Source: Niallia circulans NBRC 13626
GTDB lineage: Bacteria > Bacillota > Bacilli > Bacillales > Cytobacillaceae
Length of the DNA stretch: 64,000 nt
Reading direction: 5' to 3'
Assembly (NCBI RefSeq): GCF_001591585.1
Contig: NZ_BCVE01000001.1
Location: forward strand, 124,001-188,000
Shown here: in pieces, positions 36,953-46,427 of the stretch
Layout of the letters: every line of letters starts with the position of its first letter
Numbering within the stretch: position 1 is the first letter of the stretch
The notes under the pieces: model-generated
What the model was told of the DNA's origin: nothing
Databases searched by the model: none
The model's input: only the letters and a program-made list of their open reading frames with translations
Position numbers and translations under genes: made by a program

Positions 36953-38620
36953 TTATCTTATGTCGATGGAGTAAGAATAATCCAGTGATTCTAATTTATC
37001 GGTTAATACATGTATTTCTACATCCCATTTACCCGGCTGATTTAACTGAAGATTTTCTGCAAAATAATGTCCTTCCTTTTCCTTCGTTAATGGAAAAGAC
37101 ATTTCTTTCTCTCCTTGTCTTAAACTAATTGTAATTTGTTCCACAGGATCGATTGGCTTGCGGTTATTATCAAATACAAATACTTCATACTGATTTTGTA
37201 CACCTGTTTTCTTAGGTGTGATCGATAAACTGATATTTTCATTATAACCAAGTTCTGCTTCTTCATAGAACGGCAGGTCGATAGGCAAGGTTGGTGTCTG
37301 TATTTGAGTAAACGCCGTAGTTACAAGCAATATTAATATGCCAAGTGTAATTTCCATTTTTATTGATTTTTTATAAAAGTCTTTCTTTCTTAATAGAAGT
37401 CTGCTGACAAGGTGATATGCACCAAAAATTAACATTAAAACAAGTAAACCAATTTTAATAAGCAAAACCTTTCCATATGCCGTACTTACTAATGACTGAA
37501 AATCAGGAATTAATAAGGAGGCATTTATTGCGCCAGAAATGGCTAAAACCGCAACAGTAATAAGGGCCCATAATGAATACCTCTCCATAGTTGCCCAATA
37601 TAAATCATGTCCTTCCCCTTCTTTAGAAAATATTCCTTCTCGTAAAAAGAGAATAATGACAATCATTCCGCCAAGCCAAATAGATGCTGCTATTAAGTGA
37701 AAGAAATCAAGCACGATAGCTACTGTCTCATAAGGCGAACTGGAAGGATGACCAAGAAATGCTTTTGAAAGCATGATGCCTATAAATGCTAATCCGGGAA
37801 TTATCCAATGCTTTCTTTCTAAATAAGCTTCTTTTGTCCAAATAAATCGTTGTGCAAGGAATAAAATAGCCAAAAGGATCATTTGTACAATCCAAATAAT
37901 TCCTTCCTTCGTACTTGTCAATGTTTCCATTAAATTACTTGGCTTTATACTAGCTAATAGACTCACACCAGCATAGCTTTGTGTTTGAATAACTAATGAG
38001 CTAATAATACTAATGGCAAGGAATAAGACAGCAATAATGGATATTTTTTTCGTTCTTTTTACTAGCTTTGCAGATAATTTTTCATTTCTATACCAAATTG
38101 TATAGCATAACAATAATCCCATATAGATAGAAAAACCTATATAAAGAAAGCCTTTATTGATCATCGTACTTATAAAGCTCACTAGATTACCATTGTCCTG
38201 TTGAGTTGGAAAAGCTGCACCATCAGGTAATTCTCCAATGCTGAAAGGAATCATCCCAGAAACGGAATGGCCATCAGCAGATACAACCCTCCATTCTACC
38301 GTATATATATCATTCGGTAAATCTGACTTTAGATCAACTTCCATTGATTTTTCTGTATCAGGATTAATGACTACATTTTTCTTGTCTACTCTTTCACCCG
38401 ATGAATTTAAAACATTTAAGATTTTAAAGCCAGTTTGAATCTTTTCATTAAACTCTATGTATACCTTCTCTGGCGCTGTCTTTAATATTTCATTCTCACT
38501 AGGGTTTGAATTTGTAATATAAGCATGTGCAGAAACTTTATTAATCCCTAAAAAACTAAACATTAGTACAACGATAGGAAGAATCATAAACAGCCTTTTG
38601 CTATCCACTTTTAAAATCAC
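36953..38620 (-). CDS. ycnJ: Copper resistance/uptake protein with fused CopC and CopD domains (YcnJ-like)
   Basis: 555 residues. Signal peptide ends SAHA, exposing His as in CopC copper sites (HAYITNSNPSENE). The CopC beta-domain runs to about residue 125 (SADGHSVSGMIPF, with further His). Eight or so TM helices of CopD follow (about 150-430, FLGHPSSSPYE, HLIAASIWLGGM), and a C-terminal YtkA-like beta-domain (about 455-555). In B. subtilis YcnJ imports copper across the membrane. The usual neighbours ycnK and ycnI are absent. Flanked by 22-bp direct repeats. Confidence 0.88.
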   Translation of the reverse strand: MILKVDSKRLFMILPIVVLMFSFLGINKVSAHAYITNSNPSENEILKTAPEKVYIEFNEKIQTGFKILNVLNSSGERVDKKNVVINPDTEKSMEVDLKSDLPNDIYTVEWRVVSADGHSVSGMIPFSIGELPDGAAFPTQQDNGNLVSFISTMINKGFLYIGFSIYMGLLLCYTIWYRNEKLSAKLVKRTKKISIIAVLFLAISIISSLVIQTQSYAGVSLLASIKPSNLMETLTSTKEGIIWIVQMILLAILFLAQRFIWTKEAYLERKHWIIPGLAFIGIMLSKAFLGHPSSSPYETVAIVLDFFHLIAASIWLGGMIVIILFLREGIFSKEGEGHDLYWATMERYSLWALITVAVLAISGAINASLLIPDFQSLVSTAYGKVLLIKIGLLVLMLIFGAYHLVSRLLLRKKDFYKKSIKMEITLGILILLVTTAFTQIQTPTLPIDLPFYEEAELGYNENISLSITPKKTGVQNQYEVFVFDNNRKPIDPVEQITISLRQGEKEMSFPLTKEKEGHYFAENLQLNQPGKWDVEIHVLTDKLESLDYSYSIDIR

Positions 38621-38755
38621 GTCCTTCTATTTTCTCATTCCCCTCCCAATTATAGCGAAAGAATAGTCATTCGTACAATGAAGTGTTACCCTTCCTTAAC
38701 GGGTTCGACATTATCCAAGGAGAAAAGTCAACTTTTGTCTTTATAGCGCACTTTT

Positions 38756-38777
38756 TGCGCTTTCCCAAGAAATATTT
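38756..38777. repeat. 22-bp direct repeat, upstream copy flanking the copper gene
   Basis: Identical to 36900-36921. It lies 136 bases upstream of ycnJ; the reading strand is uncertain. Confidence 0.75.
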
Positions 38778-38845
38778 ACGGAAAAATCGAATAAATCCTG
38801 TTGATCTGGTAAATAATATGAATAAATTTAAAAGGAGGTAGGTCC

Positions 38846-39019
38846 ATGGATATTAGCATGACTGCCGATGAAGTAATGTTGGCTATTCAACAATTACGCT
38901 CAAATGGCATGAATATGAATAAAAAGAAGATAAAACAAAGCCACCCGGATTTAATGCGCCATGCGCTCCATTATTTTCCTGATTGGAACAGTGCGGTTGA
39001 AAAAAGCGCATCTGCTTAA
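38846..39019 (+). CDS. Small 57-residue protein, unknown function
   Basis: ATG 38846 follows an excellent AAAGGAGGTAGGTCC site. The product starts MDISMTADEVMLAIQQLRSN and has QSHPDLMRHALHYFPDWNSA toward the C-terminus, a soluble mostly helical protein with no Cys. The ribosome site, balanced composition and helix pattern support a real gene. I do not recognise the family; the HPDLMRxALxYFPxW pattern recalls small conserved Bacillus proteins. Confidence 0.7.
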   Translation: MDISMTADEVMLAIQQLRSNGMNMNKKKIKQSHPDLMRHALHYFPDWNSAVEKSASA

Positions 39020-39244
39020 TAATACCAGATTAACTACTTCTTAGTCATACATATTCAACAAGTGTCTGATAACACCATAGACTTACGAAAAAAATGAGTG
39101 AACAAGGTTTTTCAACAGTATCAAATAGAAGTTAATAGAGGCTTCCCTTACAATATAACCACTTAGATTTTGGCTGGTTAGAAACGGGAAGTTCTCTTTT
39201 TATTTGTACACGACCTTTACTAAGGAAGAAGGGTATAAGATAGA

Positions 39245-40249
39245 ATGAAGGAATTCTTAATATTATTAAAGAATGGAAACCGTTCGGCTCTGCTTGCTGC
39301 TTTAGTAAATACCGTTATCTCCTTATTAAAAGGAGTTGCTTACTTTCTCACCGGTAATGTGGCGATGTTTGCAGAAACCATGCACTCCCTTGGTGATGCA
39401 GCCAATCAATTTTTTGTGTTTATTGGATCTGCATTAAGTAAAAAAGCTCCAACAAAACGCTTTCCCGGAGGATTTGGCAGACTTGTCAATATTGTTTTAT
39501 TATTTGCTGTTTTAATCGTTGGAATTATGGCTTATGAAACAATTCGCGAAGGACTTGATCATGTTCTTAAGCCACAAGAATCAACAGGCTTTTTACTCAT
39601 TATCATTATCCTCTCCATATCTGTAGGCTTAGAATTTACCGTTTTAATTAAAGCAATGAAAGAAATTGTAGCAACAGCGGGTTTAAAAACAAGAGGTTTA
39701 CAATTGTTTTCTGCCAGCATTGCCTATTTAAAATCTGCCAAGCCTGCAACAAAGTTAGTATTTTTAGAAGATTCCGTAGCAACAGCAGGAGGAATATTAG
39801 CAATTGCGGCAGTAATAGTAAGTGAATATACAAACTTTAAACAAGCAGAAGGCATTGTATCCATTATCATCGGCATTTTTATGTTTATTGTTGTTGGGAG
39901 AGTTTTTTTAGATAACGCTGCAGGTGCTATAGGGGAAGCAGATTTAGAAATGCAAGATACAATTGGCAATATTGCGATTAAAGATCCTGATGTACGTGAT
40001 ATCCAAGATCTAGCAGTTTACAAAGAAGGGGAAGATTTCCACGTAGAACTAAGTATCGAAATCGATAGTAAATTAACCGTTGAGCAAGTCGATAAAATAA
40101 GACAACGAATTGAAAAGCAAATTTTATCAGAAAAAGGCGTATCTGATGTGATTATCGAATTTGATAAAGATGATGGTATTTTAAAATGGCCCCATTTTAT
40201 TTCTGAATTGGATAAACATAAAAAGGTGGCTGAAAAGCATACAAATTAA
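39245..40249 (+). CDS. Cation diffusion facilitator family transporter
   Basis: 334 residues with six TM helices (to about residue 215) and a C-terminal cytoplasmic ferredoxin-like domain (VRDIQDLAVYKEGEDFHVELSIEID in part). Metal-site motifs are ETMHSLGDAANQ in TM2 and LEDSVATAGG in TM5. Sequence layout resembles the ZnT9-like branch of CDF; divalent cation export (Zn, Mn or Fe) is inferred, not shown. The ATG follows AAGGAAGAAGGG. Nothing is recognised in 39020-39244. Confidence 0.9.
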   Translation: MKEFLILLKNGNRSALLAALVNTVISLLKGVAYFLTGNVAMFAETMHSLGDAANQFFVFIGSALSKKAPTKRFPGGFGRLVNIVLLFAVLIVGIMAYETIREGLDHVLKPQESTGFLLIIIILSISVGLEFTVLIKAMKEIVATAGLKTRGLQLFSASIAYLKSAKPATKLVFLEDSVATAGGILAIAAVIVSEYTNFKQAEGIVSIIIGIFMFIVVGRVFLDNAAGAIGEADLEMQDTIGNIAIKDPDVRDIQDLAVYKEGEDFHVELSIEIDSKLTVEQVDKIRQRIEKQILSEKGVSDVIIEFDKDDGILKWPHFISELDKHKKVAEKHTN

Positions 40250-40318
40250 TAAATCTAGGCTTATAAGATTCATTCTTGAATAAGTAGTGAATTAAAAATC
40301 ACCAATACTTCCATCATA

Positions 40319-40353
40319 AAGGCCAGGAATTCTAAAAAAATCCCTGGCCTTCC
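40319..40353. terminator. Bidirectional terminator
   Basis: AAGGCCAGG, loop with A-run, CCTGGCCTT between the CDF gene and the convergent unknown gene. Confidence 0.75.
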
Positions 40354-40366
40354 ATTTATAATGAAT

Positions 40367-40774
40367 CTATTTAATTACCGCGTCTTCAAACGGCGCATAA
40401 AATACTCCCTTAGGTGCTAGAACACTGGTTTCTGACTCCTCTTCTCTCCCATCGACTTTATAAGTACCTGCTGGAAAATAATCATAATAACCAGACTTTA
40501 CATGTAAATCCACATAGTATTCATCGAGTTCTCTCATTAATATGTGATATGCTTCTCTATCCATAATTTCACCTAAATCATCTAGTTCAAAATTTTCTTT
40601 CACTGCCTCCATAAATGGTTCACAAGACTCTGCCGCAACATATAAATCTACGTCACAACATTCCATACAAAGTAAAACCTCTTCACCTTTTATATTAGCA
40701 TAAGCATCATCGACCATTTGTTTTAAAATCTGTTTGATCTTTTCTTGATTAACCAAATTCATGGTTGTTTTCAC
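40367..40774 (-). CDS. Hypothetical cytoplasmic protein, 135 residues
   Basis: Start chosen at GTG 40774 (VKTTMNLVNQEK) because GGAGGG stands 7 bases upstream; the frame continues to 40861 without a site. The acidic protein has a Cys cluster (LLCMECCDVDLYVAAESCE, residues about 33-51), which could bind metal or be redox-active, and a basic-poor C-terminus with APKGVFYAPFEDAVI. No family recognised. Confidence 0.65.
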   Translation of the reverse strand: MKTTMNLVNQEKIKQILKQMVDDAYANIKGEEVLLCMECCDVDLYVAAESCEPFMEAVKENFELDDLGEIMDREAYHILMRELDEYYVDLHVKSGYYDYFPAGTYKVDGREEESETSVLAPKGVFYAPFEDAVIK

Positions 40775-40881
40775 AACAGTTCCCTCCAAGTATTTACAAC
40801 TGACAAAAATATCTATAGCTTTATCATACACAAAAACAAGTACAAAATGAAATAATATCATTTTGTACTTGCTTCAGCCTT

Positions 40882-41886
40882 TTATTTTAAAATATTTTTT
40901 ACAATTTCATATGAACGAAGACGTTCAGATTGAGAATACACTTGTGTGTTGATTATTATTTCGTCCGCTTGGGTTTCCGCTAAAAATGTTTGTAGTTTCT
41001 GAGTAACTGTATCTTTGGAGCCGATAATAGATGCTTTCAATTGCTTGTGAACAATAGCTTTCTCATAAGTACTCCACATTTCCTCCATATTGGAAACCGG
41101 GGGCTGCAGTTGTGCCGGCTTGTTCCGAATAAGACTTAAAAACTGCTGTTGTGAAGACGTAGCAAGATATGCCGCTCTTTCATCCGTATCTGCTGCAATA
41201 ATATTCACTCCAACCATCACATACGGCTTCTTTAAAGTTTCTGATGGACGGAATGAATGAAAATAAGTATTAAGTGCAGGAATCGTATAGTCTGGTGAAA
41301 AATGGCTAGCAAATGCAAATGGCAGGCCAAGTTGAGCAGCCAATCTAGCACTAAAGTCACTGGAGCCTAACAGCCAAATCGGTATTGTTTCCCCTTCCCC
41401 TGGTATAGCCCTTACTGGTAAATTTGTCTCTTCGTATGGTTTAAAATACGTTCTTAATTCCTCTAGCAATTCTGGAAAATCACTTCCATCACTTTGATGG
41501 TAACGTCTTAATGCTCTTGCTGTCAGTTGATCACTGCCAGGAGCCCTTCCAAGACCTAAATCAATACGATTGGGGTACATAGATTCTAATGTACCAAATT
41601 GCTCAGCAATAACTAAAGGCGAATGATTCGGTAACATAATCCCGCCTGCCCCCACTCTAATCTTGCTTGTACCCCCAGCTAAGTAGCCAATTAATACGGA
41701 AGTAGCACTACTAGCAATCCCAGGCATACTATGATGTTCAGCTACCCAATAGCGGTTATATCCCCACTTTTCAGATTGTTGAATAAGTTCTAAACTATTT
41801 TTAAAACTTTCAGCAGCATTGCTTCCTTCTCTAATCGGTGCTAAATCAAGAACGGAATATTTTATTTCCTGTAATGTTTTTCCCAT
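40882..41886 (-). CDS. LLM-class flavin-dependent oxidoreductase (luciferase-like)
   Basis: 334-residue TIM-barrel monooxygenase-like protein: starts [15 protein letters not shown], has [23 protein letters not shown] in part (WVAEHHSMP), [17 protein letters not shown], and [13 protein letters not shown]. These are hallmarks of the Bacillus YhbW/YvbT-type LLM proteins. The FMNH2-dependent substrate is unknown. The ATG follows AGAAGGGGTTGGATAT. No flavin reductase gene adjoins. Confidence 0.92.
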   Translation of the reverse strand: MGKTLQEIKYSVLDLAPIREGSNAAESFKNSLELIQQSEKWGYNRYWVAEHHSMPGIASSATSVLIGYLAGGTSKIRVGAGGIMLPNHSPLVIAEQFGTLESMYPNRIDLGLGRAPGSDQLTARALRRYHQSDGSDFPELLEELRTYFKPYEETNLPVRAIPGEGETIPIWLLGSSDFSARLAAQLGLPFAFASHFSPDYTIPALNTYFHSFRPSETLKKPYVMVGVNIIAADTDERAAYLATSSQQQFLSLIRNKPAQLQPPVSNMEEMWSTYEKAIVHKQLKASIIGSKDTVTQKLQTFLAETQADEIIINTQVYSQSERLRSYEIVKNILK

Positions 41887-41974
41887 ATATCCAACCCCTT
41901 CTCTCTACACTATAAAACTGTTCCATTCTTCCCTTCAACTTTATTGCCTGTACATTGAAACATCCGTGAATATA

Positions 41975-43132
41975 TTAATCAAAATGATTTAATAGTTGCT
42001 TACTGTTTACATACTCTAATGTATCTTGATGATATCGTGAAAGAATATATTCCATTTGCGGCATTGGGGAAACAATCGGTATTTTCTTGTTTTTTATAAT
42101 CCTAATAATTGGTTTTGCAGTTGATTTTGAATCCACTATTGCCCATTTTCCTTTTTTCTTCTGAAGCGTTAAATCAATGATCCCAAGGTGATTTCCCCAG
42201 TTTCCTGCTTGGACTGTCGGTTTTCCATTAATCAATCCTTTTTCATGGTTAACACCTTTTGGCCCTTTTTCTCCTTTAACTGGAAAGATACCATGCGAGT
42301 GACCATAAAGAATAACATCTATTCCTTTGACTTTGCTAATATCTCTGACATTATTCCCTTGTTTTGGCCAATATTGATCAGAATATAAACCGGCATGTAC
42401 TAAAGCAATGATTAAATCTGCGCCTGCTTTTTTCATTTGAGGGACAATTTCTTCCGCTGTTTTTCGCATATTTTTTATGATAAGTTTATCTTCCAAATGC
42501 TCCTTGTCCCATACCTGGGTTATTGGAGTAATTAATCCTATGACACCCACCTTAATATTTTCCGTTTTTCCTTGATCATTTACTAACTTTTTATCTAATA
42601 GTAGATAAGGTTGAAAAAAATGAATATCATCTTGTTCATATCCATTATGATCATCAACATAAATATTAGCATTCGTATAGGGGAAATCAGCCCCTATTAG
42701 CGTATTTAACAAAAAATCCAATCCGAAATTGAACTCATGATTCCCAACCGTTGCTGCGTCATATCCCATTAAATTCATACTCTTATAGGCTGGATGAATA
42801 TCACTAGAATAAAACATCGGCGAATTTGCTACATATTCAGCTAGCGGACTCCCTTTTATCACATCGCCCACATCAAACAGCATTGTATTTCTTTGTTCTT
42901 TTTTTGCCTGCAATATTAAACTTGCAACACGATTGTATCCATATTCAATCGTTTTCTTTTTCTCTTCGTAATTATAATCTAAAAGATAAGAATGAATATC
43001 CGTTGTCTCTAAAATTCGAAGTGGAAAGATAGATTCCTTGTGATTTTCTTCAGTAGCTTTTGTAAGTATAGGGTTGGCATGTATAAAAAGGATAAAAGTA
43101 ATACAAATAATAACAAAGAATTTCTTTTTCAT
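41975..43132 (-). CDS. Secreted metallophosphatase, 5'-nucleotidase/cyclic phosphodiesterase type, lacking C-terminal domain
   Basis: 385 residues from ATG 43132 (AAAAGGGGAGACTTAGAG upstream). Signal peptide to about residue 25. Metal motifs: ETTDIHS, FDVGDVIKGSP, TVGNHEFNFGLD, ALVHAG and LYGHSHG. In the CpdB/YfkN family a 5'-nucleotidase specificity domain follows the hinge helix. Here the protein stops a few residues after HQDTLEYVN, with only 88 bp before the next gene, so that domain is gone. It may be a truncated enzyme or a metallophosphatase with altered specificity. Confidence 0.85.
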   Translation of the reverse strand: MKKKFFVIICITFILFIHANPILTKATEENHKESIFPLRILETTDIHSYLLDYNYEEKKKTIEYGYNRVASLILQAKKEQRNTMLFDVGDVIKGSPLAEYVANSPMFYSSDIHPAYKSMNLMGYDAATVGNHEFNFGLDFLLNTLIGADFPYTNANIYVDDHNGYEQDDIHFFQPYLLLDKKLVNDQGKTENIKVGVIGLITPITQVWDKEHLEDKLIIKNMRKTAEEIVPQMKKAGADLIIALVHAGLYSDQYWPKQGNNVRDISKVKGIDVILYGHSHGIFPVKGEKGPKGVNHEKGLINGKPTVQAGNWGNHLGIIDLTLQKKKGKWAIVDSKSTAKPIIRIIKNKKIPIVSPMPQMEYILSRYHQDTLEYVNSKQLLNHFD

Positions 43133-43385
43133 CTCTAAGTCTCCCCTTTTCTCCGAGCACACCTTTTCGCTTGCCTTAGTTTATACAATAATGAACATAC
43201 CTACACAGAAATTAACAAAAGGAATTAACAATATCGTTTCCTAAAATAGAAAATGTGGGAAATTTGTCAACTAATCAGAAGTTTTGATAGCTTTTGTCTT
43301 GTTGCAGGAAATTAATTCCCCCTTCTCTAAATACATATAGTAAAGATGGTCAAATTACCTTGATTATTCAAAAGGAGAGAGAGAA

Positions 43386-44321
43386 ATGAAAGCATATACG
43401 ATAGGTGAAGCATCAAAAAAACTGACGACAACCCCAACTATGTTAAAACAATGGGAAAAGGAATTTCAAGGAATTATCGTGATACCTAGAACAAAAACAG
43501 GGGCGCGTATTTATACCGAAAAAGAAATTACCCTCCTTCATGAGGTGAAAAATTTATATAAAGAGAAACGAAAAACAGCTGAAGTAAAAGAAACATTAAC
43601 AATGCTCATTAACAGACCTAAGAAAGCAGAGATTGCGGAAATAAAAGAAAAAAGCGAAAACACAGCCGTCGAATTGCTTCCTAAAAAGGATGCTTTAGAA
43701 CCTGCTGAGACGACGAAATCACAAATTACAGAACAAAACTTTCGCCTATTACTTTCTTCCTTGGAAAATTATAAACAAGATTTTCTTGAAGAAGTTAAAG
43801 ATGAAATTAGAAATGGGATTAAAACGGAAGTATTAGAAACAATTTCAAAGGAAATAAAAGCTGGCCATGAAGAAACAATTTCCCATATTACTAATTCAGT
43901 TAAGGAAACGCAGACACAAACATCCGAACATTTAGATGAATTTTCCGAACTTTTACATAAAAACGCAGAAGCGACCACAACTAAATATGAAGAAATTCAA
44001 ACGAAGATCAAAAAACTTTCCCAAATTTCAAAAGCTGAAAGAAAAACCTACTCGAAACAATGGACATCTAATGTTTCATCCACAAAAGAAATTAAATCAA
44101 TGATCGAGCATCTCTCGAAATCAAATGAAGAACTAAACAAAACGGTGGAACAATTAAATGAAAATGATCAATATTTTATGGAAACATTGCAGCTAGAAAG
44201 AGAACAACTGAATAAAGAAATTAAACAAAGAGAAAGAAGTTTCCAAGAGCTTGTCCAAACATTTCGTCATGCCGCTGCTGCTCAAGAAAAAAGGAAATCC
44301 TGGTGGAAAATTTGGCAATAA
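43386..44321 (+). CDS. MerR-type HTH protein with long coiled coil and basic Trp-rich C-terminus (RacA/DUF3967-like)
   Basis: 311 residues. The N-terminal MerR-like winged helix spans about 1-65 (YTIGEASKKLTTTPTMLKQWE in part; RTKTGARIYTEKEI). A charged linker follows, then an almost continuous coiled coil (about 115-300). The protein ends RKSWWKIWQ, a short basic-aromatic tail of the type that binds membranes. This architecture matches Bacillus DUF3967-type proteins and recalls RacA, which anchors chromosomes at the pole; that role is inferred here. The ATG follows AAGGAGAGAGAA. Confidence 0.82.
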   Translation: MKAYTIGEASKKLTTTPTMLKQWEKEFQGIIVIPRTKTGARIYTEKEITLLHEVKNLYKEKRKTAEVKETLTMLINRPKKAEIAEIKEKSENTAVELLPKKDALEPAETTKSQITEQNFRLLLSSLENYKQDFLEEVKDEIRNGIKTEVLETISKEIKAGHEETISHITNSVKETQTQTSEHLDEFSELLHKNAEATTTKYEEIQTKIKKLSQISKAERKTYSKQWTSNVSSTKEIKSMIEHLSKSNEELNKTVEQLNENDQYFMETLQLEREQLNKEIKQRERSFQELVQTFRHAAAAQEKRKSWWKIWQ

Positions 44322-44368
44322 CAAACTTAGGAAAATATTAAATAATGGATAACATGTAAAATTTACTG

Positions 44369-44411
44369 AAAGAGTAGCCAAATAATTTCCCTTTTTGGTT
44401 ACTCTTTTTCA
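44369..44411 (+). terminator. Terminator after the MerR/coiled-coil gene
   Basis: AAAGAGTAGCCAAA, loop, TTTGGTTACTCTTTTTC: imperfect stem with a T-run on the plus strand. Confidence 0.75.
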
Positions 44412-44470
44412 TTTGTCCTTTTCATATGGTAGTATGGTATTGAAGAAATGTAAATTTAATGGAGGTAAAA

Positions 44471-45265
44471 ATGTCAATCACTTATAAAGTTTTGTTCCTA
44501 GATATTGATGGAACTATCTTAACACCAGAAGATACGATCCAAGATTCCACAAAAAAAGCAGTGCAATTAATGAAAGAAAAGGGATTAGAGGTCTTTTTAG
44601 CAACTGGAAGACCACTACATGAAATATCACATATTGGAGAGACACTCGCCATAGAATCGTTTATCGGTTATAATGGCGCATATGCAATACATAATGGAAA
44701 AGATGTTTTTAGACAACCGATGAGTCCTGACTTGGTCACGAAATACTTAGATATTGCCAATGAAAAGGGAAATGAACTAATTTTATATACAAATACTCAT
44801 AATTTACTTTCCCACCCTGAAGAGAAAATGACAAAACAATTTAGTGAAAAATTCCATTTAAAGCAAAATAGAGCTTTTACTCTAGATGAAAAAGCGAATA
44901 TTCTAGGAATTACTATTATCAATTTAAGAGAGGAAGATATTTCACTATACGAAGATTTCCCTGATATCCACTTATCACAAGTTAATATCGATGGATTTAG
45001 ACATTCCTATGATGTTATTAGTGACAAAGTAAATAAAGGGTTTGCTGTCTCCCTTATTTTAAAAAGATTAGGAATCGATAAAGAAGCTTCTATTGCTTTT
45101 GGAGATGGTCTAAATGACAAAGAAATGCTCCAAGTAGTTGGAGAAGGATTCGCTATGGGGAATGCACATGAGTTGTTGTTTTCCTATGCTAAGCATACAA
45201 CCACATCTGTTACCGATTCAGGTATTTACAATGGCTTGAAATGGCTTGGATTAATCGAAGAATAA
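44471..45265 (+). CDS. ykrA: HAD-IIB (Cof-type) phosphatase
   Basis: 264 residues from ATG 44471 (GGAGGTAAAA upstream; another in-frame ATG at 44459 is part of that site). Motif I FLDIDGTILT, motif II FLATGRP, motif IV FGDGLNDKEML, with a C2 cap between. Similar in length and pattern to B. subtilis YkrA; I give the symbol with moderate confidence. It probably dephosphorylates a sugar phosphate or cofactor. Confidence 0.88.
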   Translation: MSITYKVLFLDIDGTILTPEDTIQDSTKKAVQLMKEKGLEVFLATGRPLHEISHIGETLAIESFIGYNGAYAIHNGKDVFRQPMSPDLVTKYLDIANEKGNELILYTNTHNLLSHPEEKMTKQFSEKFHLKQNRAFTLDEKANILGITIINLREEDISLYEDFPDIHLSQVNIDGFRHSYDVISDKVNKGFAVSLILKRLGIDKEASIAFGDGLNDKEMLQVVGEGFAMGNAHELLFSYAKHTTTSVTDSGIYNGLKWLGLIEE

Positions 45266-45280
45266 GTAATCATTCCTTTA

Positions 45281-45327
45281 ACAAAAAGGATCAGTCTCCT
45301 AAAACGGAAACTGATCCTTTTTTGTTA
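45281..45327. terminator. Bidirectional terminator
   Basis: AACAAAAAGGATCAGT(t), loop, AACTGATCCTTTTTTGTT, between convergent genes. Confidence 0.88.
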
Positions 45328-45759
45328 CACTTCTGTACTTTCCTCAGTAGCTTCTTTGTTCAGATGTTGTAATATTTTCTTATCAAAATATTCTTCATTC
45401 ATCTTGTAGGAGATTTCAAATGCTGGAGTGCTGGCAAATTCTTTTTTTATCCAGAAAAAATTCTCTTCTTTTATTGGCTCTGTTAAATCAAGCATAATAG
45501 TGATTTCAAGAGAGATAAGATTTTTGTTTTTTGTAATATTTACAGTTGGATTCGTACTTCTTGCTACTTTGTTTATAAGCTTTTTGTTAAAAAGCATGGA
45601 AAAGTGAAGTTCGTTACCGCTTTTATTTTTCTTATTGACTTTTAGTAAATAAGAATCACCTAAATCTACTAATTTCTCTTTATCCATATTCTCTATTGCT
45701 AAAATTAAGCGTATGTACGTATTTTCCACTGGTGAAATGTTTATTTTTGTCGAACTCAT
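45325..45759 (-). CDS. Hypothetical protein, 144 residues
   Basis: A soluble, mixed alpha/beta, Lys/Glu-rich protein with no Cys; IILMLDL-like strands alternate with basic loops. The frame has a clear ribosome site (AAGAGGAGGTAACAA) before ATG 45759 and ends at a strong terminator, so it is a real gene, but I recognise no family or function. It is monocistronic. Confidence 0.7.
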   Translation of the reverse strand: MSSTKINISPVENTYIRLILAIENMDKEKLVDLGDSYLLKVNKKNKSGNELHFSMLFNKKLINKVARSTNPTVNITKNKNLISLEITIMLDLTEPIKEENFFWIKKEFASTPAFEISYKMNEEYFDKKILQHLNKEATEESTEV

Positions 45760-46067
45760 TTGTTACCTCCTCTTACTTGAAACCGCAAAATGAACCCTCT
45801 TTATCATATGACAACATTTCATTTATTATAACGAAAAAAGGGAGCAAAAAATAACTGCATAAATATAAATTATAATGGCAATATCCTATTGTTTGCATCC
45901 TTCATCTCCTACCTTGTATATTCTTATCTTTCTAACGTTATAATGCAAATAAAATGCTTAAAGAAAAGAATGCATTTTGGAGGAAAGAAATACCTTTCAT
46001 GTGTATAATAAAAATTGTAGTAACTTTTCATAGTTATTAGGAATTCTTAAATGAGGAGCTTAAAGAT
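45760..46067. other. Divergent intergenic region
   Basis: About 305 AT-rich bases between the hypothetical gene and the thioredoxin gene, with presumably both promoters. No operator, RNA structure or small open frame with a ribosome site was recognised. Confidence 0.4.
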
Positions 46068-46385
46068 ATGAATGAAATTAAAACAGTAGAAACATTTGAA
46101 GAAATTATTAACAATGGAGATACAAATATTGTGAAGTTTTTTACCACTTGGTGCCCTGATTGTACAAGAATGGATATGTTCATTGGGGAAATCATGGAAG
46201 CAAACAATGACAAAAAATGGTATAGTTTAAATAAAGATGAACTTCCTGAAATAGCTGAAAAATATGATGTCATGGGGATTCCCAGCCTGTTAGTTTTTAA
46301 AGACGGCGAAAAAATTGGTCACTTACACAGCGCCAATGCCAAAACACCTGAGCAGGTAGAAGACTTTTTAGCATCATATAAATAA
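46068..46385 (+). CDS. ydbP: Thioredoxin family protein (YdbP-like)
   Basis: 105 residues with thioredoxin fold: active site WCPDC at residues 28-32 (a divergent CPDC in place of CGPC) and the cis-Pro motif MGIPSLLVF. Length and motif match Bacillus YdbP. It probably reduces disulfides in the cytoplasm; the redox partner is unknown. The ATG follows GAGGAGCTTAAAGAT. Confidence 0.87.
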   Translation: MNEIKTVETFEEIINNGDTNIVKFFTTWCPDCTRMDMFIGEIMEANNDKKWYSLNKDELPEIAEKYDVMGIPSLLVFKDGEKIGHLHSANAKTPEQVEDFLASYK

Positions 46386-46401
46386 TTTTTGGAAATAAAA
46401 C

Positions 46402-46427
46402 GAGGAGAAATATTGATTTCTCCTCTC
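46402..46427 (+). terminator. Terminator after the thioredoxin gene
   Basis: GAGGAGAAAT, ATTG, ATTTCTCCTC: a perfect 10-bp stem directly before dispersed repeat copy 2. Confidence 0.65.
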
